A DNA stretch of 12,873 nt from Smithella sp. (lineage in GTDB: Bacteria; Desulfobacterota; Syntrophia; Syntrophales; Smithellaceae), in contig JAAZOZ010000289.1 of the NCBI GenBank assembly GCA_012797505.1, forward strand, positions 1 to 12,873. The letters run 5' to 3'. The notes beneath the pieces were generated by a model that was not told the origin of the DNA, ran no database searches, and saw only the letters and a list, made by a program, of their open reading frames with translations. Positions within the stretch are counted from its first letter, which is position 1, and each line of letters opens with the position of its first letter. This document shows positions 6,646 through 12,873 of this stretch, in pieces. The position numbers and the translations under genes are program-made.

Positions 6646-8247
6646 ATGATTCGAAAAACCGGCATTCAGGATTTTACCAAACCCGGCGGACAGGTTGCCG
6701 AACTCGAACCGGCCGACTGGATGAAGCTTCCGGCGCCGTATGATCAGATGGATAAACCGCTGAAAAAACTGACGGAAGACCAGCGCAAACGGATGGACGC
6801 GACGCTCGACGGCGTCGTGGCCATCGGCATTTTGCCGCCGTCCATGCCGGAAGAGGAAAAAGCGTTTGTGGACAGGTTTCTGGCCGGAGTCGAAAAACTG
6901 TTTGATGCGAAAGACAACTGGACCTTCCTGCAGCCGCTGTACCATTCGCTGGAATACTGCGTGAAATGCCAGATCTGTTCTGATGCCTGCCCGGCTTACG
7001 TGGCCAGCGGCCGCCAGGACATCTACCGTCCGACGATGAGGCCGGAGCTCCTGCGCCGGATCATCAGCACGTACGTCAAAAAAGAACATCCGCTCCTGCG
7101 AAAGTTCAAGGCCAGCAATATTGAGCTCAACGCACAGGCACTGATTCGTCTGGCCGAACTGGCGTACCGCTGCACGCTTTGCCGCCGCTGCGCGCAGGTC
7201 TGTCTGCTGGGCTGCGACAACGCCCTGATCAGCCGGGAAATCCGCAAGATTTTCAGCCAGCAGATGGGAATTGCTCCGAAGGAAGTTCATGAAAAAGGCT
7301 CCGTCCAGCAGATCAAGGTGGGTTCCAGCACGGGGATGACGCCGCCGGCGCTGGCGGATATTCTCGAATTTACCGAGGAAGAGATTGCTGAAAAAACCGG
7401 CAAGAAAATCAAAATTCCCGTCGACAAAAAAGGCTCCGATATCCTGCTTTTGCACAATGCCGGCGAGTTTCTGGCCTGGCCGGAGAATCTGGAAGCCTTT
7501 GCGATCCTGTTTGACGCGGCCGGCATTGACTGGACGCTGTCGAGCGAACTCGTGGGTTACGACGCGGTGAATTACGGCGTCTGGTATGACGACGTGCAGT
7601 TTGCCCGCGTTGCGCTTCGGCACGCACAGGCAGCCAAAAACCTGGGTGTGAAGAGAATTTCGCTGGGGGAATGCGGCCACGCCCACAAGGCCATGATCGT
7701 TGTTGCCGACCGGGTATTGACCGGAGAGCTGAATATTCCCAGGGAGAGCGCTCTTCCGCTGATGGAAAAAATTGTCATGAGCGGCAGGATTAAATTGGAT
7801 CCGGGCCGCAATAACTTCCCCGTTACGCTGCACGATCCCTGCAACATGGTCAGGTTGATGGGCATTGTTGAACCGCAGCGCAGAATTTTGAGAAAAATCG
7901 CTCCGCAGTTTCGGGAAATGACCCCGCACGGCGTTGAAAACTACTGCTGCGGCGGCGGGTCAGGTTTTGCCATCATCCAGTCGAACAATTTTCCGGATTG
8001 GCGGTCTTCGGTTTCGGGCCGGATGAAACTCAAACAAACCCTGGATGCCTTTGCGGATGCGCCTTCAGCGGATGTTAAAAAATACGTCTGCGCTCCCTGT
8101 TCAAACTGCAAAGGGCAGTACCGCGAGCTTTTCAACACCTACGGCGTCTGGGAAAAATCCGGCATCTTTTACGGCGGATTGGTGGAGTTGATCGTCAATG
8201 CCATGGCCGATCTCAAACAACCGTTTATTCAGTGGGAGTGGCATTGA
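6646..8247 (+). CDS. CCG-domain Fe-S protein, HdrD/DsrK-like (first, paralogous K subunit)
   Basis: This 533-residue cytoplasmic protein has the architecture of heterodisulfide reductase subunit D and DsrK. Two [4Fe-4S] motifs are C105-x2-C108-x2-C111-x3-C115 and C176-x2-C179-x2-C182-x3-C186. A CCG motif for a special [4Fe-4S] cluster follows: C399 in HDPCN, C434-C435 in YCCGGG, and C482-x2-C485 with another Cys at 488. A partial first CCG repeat is marked by GECGHAHK near residue 345. It probably reduces a disulfide or trisulfide with electrons from the cytochrome b encoded just before it; DsrC, three genes' width upstream, is the obvious candidate substrate. ATG 6646 follows AAGGA (6635-6639); the frame is open far upstream inside the cytochrome gene, but that part is a shadow. 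Its stop overlaps the next start (TGATG). Confidence 0.85.
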   Translation: MIRKTGIQDFTKPGGQVAELEPADWMKLPAPYDQMDKPLKKLTEDQRKRMDATLDGVVAIGILPPSMPEEEKAFVDRFLAGVEKLFDAKDNWTFLQPLYHSLEYCVKCQICSDACPAYVASGRQDIYRPTMRPELLRRIISTYVKKEHPLLRKFKASNIELNAQALIRLAELAYRCTLCRRCAQVCLLGCDNALISREIRKIFSQQMGIAPKEVHEKGSVQQIKVGSSTGMTPPALADILEFTEEEIAEKTGKKIKIPVDKKGSDILLLHNAGEFLAWPENLEAFAILFDAAGIDWTLSSELVGYDAVNYGVWYDDVQFARVALRHAQAAKNLGVKRISLGECGHAHKAMIVVADRVLTGELNIPRESALPLMEKIVMSGRIKLDPGRNNFPVTLHDPCNMVRLMGIVEPQRRILRKIAPQFREMTPHGVENYCCGGGSGFAIIQSNNFPDWRSSVSGRMKLKQTLDAFADAPSADVKKYVCAPCSNCKGQYRELFNTYGVWEKSGIFYGGLVELIVNAMADLKQPFIQWEWH

Positions 8248-9239
8248 TGCCGATGCGTAATCTTGGCTTAGCCTTTGTCGCTGTTTTGCTTCTCGCGCTG
8301 CCGGCTGCGGCCGCAGCGGCGGCGGATATGACCGCCTTGCTGGTCGTCCTTCCCTATGGCGTGTTCGTCCTTTTTCTGGGAGGTTTTGTTTACCGCGTTG
8401 TCCGCTGGGCGAAAGCTCCCGTTCCCTTCCGCATTCCGACCACCTGCGGCCAGGAAAAAAGCCTGCCCTGGATTCACAACAATCCGGTGGAAAACCCCGC
8501 GGGGCCGCTGGGCGCGATCGGCCGGATGGCCGGCGAAGTCTTTTTGTTTCGGTCGCTCTTCAGAAATTCGCAAACGGAAATTGTGGACGGCCGGCCGGTT
8601 TACGGCAGCGCCAAATGGCTTTGGTTTTTCGGGCTGATGTTTCACGTCTCCCTGCTTATCGCGGCGCTCCGGCACCTGCGCTTTTTCACCGAGCCGGTCG
8701 TTCCCCTGGCAACGGGGCTTTCCGCGCTGGACGGCTTTTTGGAAATCGGTGTTCCGGCGCTTTATATCAGCGATGTTACACTCCTGGCGGGGCTGGTTTT
8801 TCTCTTTCTGCGCAGAGTCGTCCTGCCGCAGGTCCGTTATATCTCCCTGTTCAGCGATTATTTCGCGCTGCTTTTGATTGCGACCATCGCGGCAACCGGT
8901 CTTTTGATGCGCCACTTCTTCCCGGTTGACCTCAACGCCGTGAAGACCCTGGCCATGGGCTGGGTGTCGTTTGCGCCGTCTGCGCCTGCGGACGCGAGCA
9001 TCCTGTTTTATCTGCACCTTTGCTTTGTCTTTGTTCTTATCGCCTGGCTCCCCTGGAGCAAGCTCAGCCACATGGCCGGGATATTCCTGAGCCCCACGCG
9101 CAATCAAATCAACAACAGCCGCAGCCGAAGACACGTCAATCCCTGGAACGCCCCCGTAAAGGTTCACACGTACGCAGAATACGAAGACGAGTTCCGGGAT
9201 AAAATGAAAGCGGCCGGCCTGCCGGTGGAGAAGGAGTAG
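8247..9239 (+). CDS. dsrM: DsrM, dihaem cytochrome b of the DsrMKJOP complex
   Basis: DsrM is the NarI-like membrane subunit that links the menaquinone pool to DsrK. The 330-residue product starts with a hydrophobic, alanine-rich segment (6-26), followed by a helix at about 30-52, a soluble loop with the TTCGQEKSLPWI wording typical of DsrM, and helices at about 124-146, 172-190, 200-221 and 252-270. H133/H143 (spacing 10) and H257/H275 (spacing 18) match the NarI haem b ligands; H223 is extra. ATG 8247 overlaps the preceding stop as TGATG, which implies coupled translation; a GTG at 8232 and an ATG at 8253 in the same frame are alternatives. The end carries the ribosome site AAGGAG (9231-9236) for dsrK, two bases before its start. 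Confidence 0.9.
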   Translation: MPMRNLGLAFVAVLLLALPAAAAAAADMTALLVVLPYGVFVLFLGGFVYRVVRWAKAPVPFRIPTTCGQEKSLPWIHNNPVENPAGPLGAIGRMAGEVFLFRSLFRNSQTEIVDGRPVYGSAKWLWFFGLMFHVSLLIAALRHLRFFTEPVVPLATGLSALDGFLEIGVPALYISDVTLLAGLVFLFLRRVVLPQVRYISLFSDYFALLLIATIAATGLLMRHFFPVDLNAVKTLAMGWVSFAPSAPADASILFYLHLCFVFVLIAWLPWSKLSHMAGIFLSPTRNQINNSRSRRHVNPWNAPVKVHTYAEYEDEFRDKMKAAGLPVEKE

Positions 9240-9241
9240 CC

Positions 9242-10846
9242 ATGTCAACCGCGAAAATTCCCGAACCGGATGAACTGATGCAGATCAAATACGCGCCGCC
9301 GCAAACGGCCTGGATGGAAACGCCCGTCGATTTCCGTCCCGGCACTTGGAGCTACGGCGCCGCCGCGAAAAATCTTGCGGCTCTGGACATGCCCAATCCA
9401 CGGGCCTGGCAGCCAAGCGACGCCGACTGGAAACTGCCGGAAAACTGGCGGCAGATCATCCTCGACGGCATGAAGGAGCGCCTGGATAAATACCGCTCTT
9501 TCCGCCTGTTCATGGACATCTGCGTGCGCTGCGGCGCCTGCGCGGACAAATGCCATTTCTACATCGGCTCCGGCGATCCGAAAAACATGCCGGTCCTGCG
9601 GGCCGAGCTGATCCGCTCGGTTTACCGGCGCTACTTTACGGCGTCGGGACGCTGCTTCGGCAAGCTGGCGGGCGCGCGGGATCTGACCGTCGATGTTCTC
9701 AAAGAATGGTTTTACTACTTTTACCAGTGCACGGAGTGCCGCCGCTGTTCGGTGTTCTGTCCCTACGGCATCGACCAGGCGGAAATCACCATGATCGGCC
9801 GCGAACTGCTCAACCTGGTCGGCTGCAACATCAACTGGGCGCTGGAGCCTGCGGCCAACTGCTTCCGCACCGGGAACCACCTGGGCATTCAGCCGGGCGG
9901 CATCAAGGACATGCTGGAATTTCTGGCGGACGATATTGAGGATCGCACCGGCGTCCGAGTGGAAGTGCCGATCAACAAAAAAGGCGCCGACATCCTGTTC
10001 GTCACGCCGTCGGCCGACTACTTCGCCGATCCGGGAACTTACACCTGCATGGGCTACATGATGCTCTTCCACGAGATCGGCCTCAACTATACCTTCAGCA
10101 CGTATGCTTCGGAAGGCGGCAATTTCGGTCTGTTCACCTCCCACGAGATGATCAAGCGACTGAACGCCAAGATTTACGCGGAGGCCAAGCGTCTGGGCGT
10201 CAAATGGATTCTGGGCGGCGAATGCGGACACATGTGGCGGGTCATCCACCAGTACATGGACACGATGAACGGGCCGGCCGATTTTCTGGAAGAACCGGTA
10301 TCGCCCATCACCGGCACGCGGTTTGAAAACGCAAAATCAACGAAGATGGTACACATCACCGAATTTACAGCGGACCTGATCAAAAACGGCAAGCTGAAGC
10401 TCGATCCGTCGCGCAACGACCACGTCCGGCTGACGTTTCACGATTCGTGCAATCCGGCCCGGGCCATGGGGCTTTTTGAAGAGCCGCGCTACATCATTCA
10501 AAAAACCTGCGACCATTTTTACGAAATGGCCGAAGACACGATCCGTGAAAAGACCTTCTGCTGTGGAGCGGGCGCGGGACTGGGCAACGATGAAAATCTG
10601 GAGATGCGGATGCGCGGCGGAATGCCGCGGGCCATGGCCGTCCGGGAGGTCGTGAAGAAGCACGGCGTGAACCGTCTGGGCTGCATTTGCGCCATCGACC
10701 GGGCGACGCTGACGACGCTCATGGACTACTGGGTGCCGGGTGTTTCGGTGATGGGTGTTCATGAACTGGTCGGCAACGCGCTGGTGATGAAAAGTGAGAA
10801 GGAAAGGTCGACGGATTTGAGAGGGGAGAAAATTGGTGGATCGTGA
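9242..10846 (+). CDS. dsrK: DsrK, catalytic Fe-S subunit of the DsrMKJOP complex
   Basis: DsrK is the cytoplasmic HdrD-like subunit thought to reduce the DsrC trisulfide. The 534-residue product has C94-x2-C97-x2-C100-x3-C104 and C163-x2-C166-x2-C169-x3-C173 for two [4Fe-4S] clusters, and a CCG motif with C403 (FHDSCNPA), C440-C441 (FCCGAGAG) and C481-x-C483 (GCICAIDR). GGECGHMWRV near residue 325 marks the first, incomplete CCG repeat. The N-terminus (PPQTAWMETPVDF, then GTWSYGA) is the form seen in canonical DsrK. ATG 9242 is two bases after dsrM. The last ~18 residues (KSEKERSTDL onward) are low-complexity, and the stop lies inside a heptamer repeat, so this tail is probably a by-product of the repeat and not functional. 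Confidence 0.93.
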   Translation: MSTAKIPEPDELMQIKYAPPQTAWMETPVDFRPGTWSYGAAAKNLAALDMPNPRAWQPSDADWKLPENWRQIILDGMKERLDKYRSFRLFMDICVRCGACADKCHFYIGSGDPKNMPVLRAELIRSVYRRYFTASGRCFGKLAGARDLTVDVLKEWFYYFYQCTECRRCSVFCPYGIDQAEITMIGRELLNLVGCNINWALEPAANCFRTGNHLGIQPGGIKDMLEFLADDIEDRTGVRVEVPINKKGADILFVTPSADYFADPGTYTCMGYMMLFHEIGLNYTFSTYASEGGNFGLFTSHEMIKRLNAKIYAEAKRLGVKWILGGECGHMWRVIHQYMDTMNGPADFLEEPVSPITGTRFENAKSTKMVHITEFTADLIKNGKLKLDPSRNDHVRLTFHDSCNPARAMGLFEEPRYIIQKTCDHFYEMAEDTIREKTFCCGAGAGLGNDENLEMRMRGGMPRAMAVREVVKKHGVNRLGCICAIDRATLTTLMDYWVPGVSVMGVHELVGNALVMKSEKERSTDLRGEKIGGS

Positions 10847-10877
10847 ATGGTGGATGGTAGATAGCGGATAGTGAATG
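10836..10877. repeat. Six degenerate GTGRATR heptamers at the dsrK 3' end
   Basis: Contiguous 7-base units GTGGATC, GTGAATG, GTGGATG, GTAGATA, GCGGATA and GTGAATG run from 10836 to 10877. One more unit, GTGGATG, follows the hairpin at 10914-10920. The first two overlap the last codons and stop of dsrK. They resemble dispersed short tandem arrays in intergenic DNA; no CRISPR-like spacer structure is present. Confidence 0.7.
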
Positions 10878-10882
10878 AATCC

Positions 10883-10910
10883 GTAGGGAACGGTCGCGGC
10901 CGTTCCCTGC
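10883..10910. repeat. Perfect-stem hairpin between dsrK and dsrJ
   Basis: AGGGAACGG (10885-10893) pairs with CCGTTCCCT (10900-10908) around the six-base loop TCGCGG; T-G and G-C pairs extend the stem to 11. No T-run follows, and dsrJ starts 17 bases later, so it is not a normal terminator. It may slow mRNA decay from the 3' end of dsrMK or be a REP-like element. Confidence 0.65.
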
Positions 10911-10926
10911 ATAGTGGATGTTAAAA

Positions 10927-11328
10927 ATGAAAAATAACAAATGGGGCTTGATCCTTCTGGGGTTGGCGATTTTCGTCATCGGGGTGACGTTTCCCTTCTG
11001 GTACGGCAAGGAAAAGACGGCCCCGCCCGCTCTCAGCCTGGAGACGCCTGAAATCGCCGGATCGGCGGACAAGAAATGCGTCGAGGACAAGGCCTTCATG
11101 CGCGCCAACCATATGAAGCTTTTGAACGCCTGGCGCGACGAAGCCGTCCGCGAAGGCAAGCGTATATACACGGCGAAAGACGGACGGACGTTCGAGAAGA
11201 GCCTCACCGGCTCCTGCATCCGCTGCCACAGCAACAAAGAGCAGTTCTGCGATCGCTGCCACAATTACGTGGGCGCAAAGCCCTCCTGCTTTGACTGCCA
11301 CATTGTTCCCGCGGAGGTGAAAAAATGA
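10927..11328 (+). CDS. dsrJ: DsrJ, trihaem cytochrome c
   Basis: DsrJ is the periplasm-facing cytochrome c of the DsrMKJOP complex. The 133-residue product has an uncleaved-looking N-terminal membrane helix (about 7-25, GLILLGLAIFVIGV) and three CxxCH haem c sites: C97-C100-H101, C108-C111-H112 and C121-C124-H125. C51, in the ADKKC-VEDKAFMR segment, fits the conserved extra cysteine that in studied DsrJ proteins gives one haem an unusual His/Cys ligation, and HMKLL supplies a distal His. The start at 10927 (MKNNKW) has only a weak GGA at 10916-10918; an in-frame ATG at 10918 lies within a repeat unit and has no ribosome site. Its stop overlaps the dsrO start as ATGA. Confidence 0.93.
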   Translation: MKNNKWGLILLGLAIFVIGVTFPFWYGKEKTAPPALSLETPEIAGSADKKCVEDKAFMRANHMKLLNAWRDEAVREGKRIYTAKDGRTFEKSLTGSCIRCHSNKEQFCDRCHNYVGAKPSCFDCHIVPAEVKK

Positions 11329-12107
11329 CGCCGAACCGCAGAGACTTTCTGAAAATCGCGGGAGCGTCCGCTTTGACAATCATGACGCCGGCGATCTTTG
11401 TCCCGGCCTGGGCGAAAAACAGCATCGTCATGCCTCCGGGGCAGGGTCTTGCTCCCCAAAAGGCGCTTGCGGCCAAACGCTGGGCCATGGCGGTGGATCT
11501 GACGAAATGCACGGCGAACTGCGCCGACTGTATTGTCGCCTGCCACGCGATTCACAATGTTCCGGAATTCGGCAATCCCAAAGATGAGGTCAAATGGATC
11601 TGGACGGAGCCTTTTGCATCCGTCTTTCCTGGCGAATCGCCCGCCTATTCAGGCGAAAAGCTGCAAAAGATGCGTCCGCCCGTTTTCTGCAACCATTGCG
11701 AAAATCCGCCCTGCGTCCGCGTGTGTCCGACCAAAGCCACGTTCCGGCGGTCCGACGGAATCGTAATGATGGATTACCACCGCTGCATCGGCTGCCGGCT
11801 GTGCATGGCCGCCTGTCCCTACGGGGCACGGAGCATGAATTACAGGGACCCGAGACCGTTTACCGCCAAAATCAATCCGGACTTTCCGACGCGCACGAAA
11901 GGAGTCGTGGAAAAATGCAACTTCTGTGAGGAGCGGCTCGCCAAAGGAACGCTGCCCGCCTGTGTGGAGGCGTGCAGGCAAAAAGCGCTCACCTTCGGCG
12001 ACGCGGACGATCCCCGGTCGGACATCCGGCGTCTTTTAGAAACGCGCTTCAGCCTGCGCAGACGCGCGCACCTGGGCACCGGCCCGCAGATCTACTATTT
12101 GTTATGA
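11325..12107 (+). CDS. dsrO: DsrO, periplasmic Fe-S protein with Tat signal
   Basis: DsrO is the ferredoxin-like electron-transfer subunit exported by the Tat pathway. The 260-residue product begins with the twin-arginine motif NRRDFLK (residues 4-10), a hydrophobic stretch, and a likely cleavage site after A-W-A (30). Sixteen cysteines fall in four groups: C62/66/69/73, C122/125/130/134, C154/157/160/164 and C198/201/213/217, as in the PsrB/NrfC-type family, so up to four [4Fe-4S] clusters could bind. It would pass electrons between DsrJ and DsrP. ATG 11325 has a strong GGAGG at 11313-11317 and overlaps the dsrJ stop by four bases, so the two are translationally coupled. Confidence 0.94.
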   Translation: MTPNRRDFLKIAGASALTIMTPAIFVPAWAKNSIVMPPGQGLAPQKALAAKRWAMAVDLTKCTANCADCIVACHAIHNVPEFGNPKDEVKWIWTEPFASVFPGESPAYSGEKLQKMRPPVFCNHCENPPCVRVCPTKATFRRSDGIVMMDYHRCIGCRLCMAACPYGARSMNYRDPRPFTAKINPDFPTRTKGVVEKCNFCEERLAKGTLPACVEACRQKALTFGDADDPRSDIRRLLETRFSLRRRAHLGTGPQIYYLL

Positions 12108-12114
12108 GGACGTT

Positions 12115-12873
12115 ATGCTGGAGAAAGCTTTAAAAGGAAACCGCGGATACTGGATCTGGATCGCCTGTTTGATCCTTGTCGCCACCGTCGGATTTTTCTT
12201 CTACCTTCGTCAGCTGGATTACGGTCTGGGAATAACCGGGATGAGCCGCGACGTTTCCTGGGGGCTCTACATTGCACAGTTTACCTTTCTGGTCGGCGTG
12301 GCCGCGTCGGCCGTGATGCTGGTGCTGCCTTACTACCTGCACGACTACAAGGCCTTCGGCCGGATCACCGTGCTGGGCGAGTTTTTGGCGGTTTCCGCCG
12401 TCGTCATGTGCATCCTTTTCGTCTTCGTCGATCTCGGGCGGCCCTCCCGTGTAATGAATGTGATTCTGCATCCGCAACCAAAATCGATCCTGTTCTGGGA
12501 CATGATCGTCCTGTCCGGCTATCTCCTCATCAACATCGTTACGGGCTGGGTGATCCTGTCTTGTAACCGTAAGGAAATACCGCCGCCCCGTTGGGTGAAA
12601 CCGATTATCTATTTGTCCATTCCCTGGGCAATCAGCATTCATACCGTCACCGCTTTCATTTACGCCGGTCTGCCCGGCCGTGGCTTCTGGCTCACCGCGA
12701 TCATGGCCCCCCGCTTTTTGGCCTCCGCTTTTGCATCCGGTCCGGCGCTCCTGATTCTCGTCTGCCTGATTCTCAAGCGCTGGGGATGTTTCGACGCCGG
12801 GGAAAAGGCCATTCAGACGCTCGCGAAAATCGTTGCCTATGCGCTGGCCGTGAGCATTTTCTTTGTTCTCGTG
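12115..12873 (+). CDS. dsrP: DsrP, NrfD/PsrC-type quinone-interacting membrane subunit (3' end outside window)
   Basis: The reading frame stays open from ATG 12115 to the last base, giving the first 253 residues. It begins seven bases after dsrO, with GAGGA at 12106-12110. At least seven hydrophobic helices are seen (about 12-30, 50-72, 88-105, 126-150, 162-184, 200-221, 236-253). The segments DYGLGITGMSRDVSWGLYIA, VDLGRPSRVMNV and FWDMIVLSGYL are typical of the NrfD/PsrC family, and position after dsrO identifies it as DsrP. The family binds menaquinol near the outer face of the membrane and passes electrons to the DsrO/DsrJ side. Full-length family members have about 10 helices, so perhaps one third is missing. 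Confidence 0.93.
   Translation, partial: MLEKALKGNRGYWIWIACLILVATVGFFFYLRQLDYGLGITGMSRDVSWGLYIAQFTFLVGVAASAVMLVLPYYLHDYKAFGRITVLGEFLAVSAVVMCILFVFVDLGRPSRVMNVILHPQPKSILFWDMIVLSGYLLINIVTGWVILSCNRKEIPPPRWVKPIIYLSIPWAISIHTVTAFIYAGLPGRGFWLTAIMAPRFLASAFASGPALLILVCLILKRWGCFDAGEKAIQTLAKIVAYALAVSIFFVLV

Noticed and set aside
6640..7929. 429-residue open frame on the minus strand
   Set aside because: It lies fully opposite the K-like gene, has no recognisable domain, and its composition (rich in R, H, Q, A) is typical of the reverse complement of a coding strand.
8268..10249. Two long minus-strand frames opposite dsrM and dsrK
   Set aside because: Antisense shadows with low-complexity, charged composition; the + strand genes are beyond doubt.
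10883..10910. Rho-independent terminator after dsrK
   Set aside because: The stem is strong but no T-run follows, and dsrJOP must be transcribed with dsrMK.
10836..10920. CRISPR array
   Set aside because: Units are seven bases and contiguous, with no spacers of regular size.

Overview
The window is a dissimilatory sulfite reduction (dsr) locus from an anaerobic sulfate/sulfite-reducing bacterium, most likely in Desulfobacterota. Evidence is the reductive-type set dsrA-dsrB-dsrD, the cbiA-like siroheme amidase gene dsrN, dsrC with both redox cysteines, and the membrane complex genes dsrMKJOP. No dsrEFH or dsrL, the usual markers of sulfur oxidisers, lie in the window. The exact lineage cannot be fixed from the sequence alone. 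All recognised genes are on the + strand.

Layout: 1-586 is the 3' end of a YeiH-type membrane transporter (putative sulfate exporter family), followed by a 52-residue single-pass membrane protein (611-769). A 380-base non-coding gap holds a GC-rich hairpin, then a good sigma70-type promoter (TTGACA, 16 bases, TACTAT) flanked by a perfect 7-base inverted repeat. The operon proper follows: dsrA, dsrB, dsrD, dsrN, dsrC, a first cytochrome b / CCG-domain iron-sulfur pair (5699-8247), then dsrM, dsrK, dsrJ, dsrO and dsrP, which is cut by the right edge.

How it works together: DsrAB reduces sulfite at siroheme, DsrD stimulates DsrAB, DsrN probably amidates the siroheme, and DsrC carries sulfur away as a trisulfide between its two C-terminal cysteines. 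The DsrMKJOP membrane complex re-reduces DsrC: DsrP and DsrM handle menaquinone, DsrO and DsrJ lie outside the membrane with Fe-S clusters and haem c, and DsrK is the cytoplasmic catalytic Fe-S protein. The locus encodes a second, different M/K-like pair directly behind dsrC. Both cytochromes keep the NarI-type histidine spacing (10 and 18 residues), and both K proteins have two [4Fe-4S] motifs plus a CCG motif, with different cysteine spacing. This duplicated module is the most interesting biological feature.

Non-coding structure: both spacers around dsrC carry inverted repeats ending in CAG(A/G)CTGTT, one a 41-base hairpin and one a 124-base MITE/REP-like element. The dsrK-dsrJ gap holds six contiguous degenerate GTGRATR heptamers, which supply the dsrK stop codon, followed by a strong hairpin. 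These look like dispersed intergenic repeats that entered the operon without breaking a gene.
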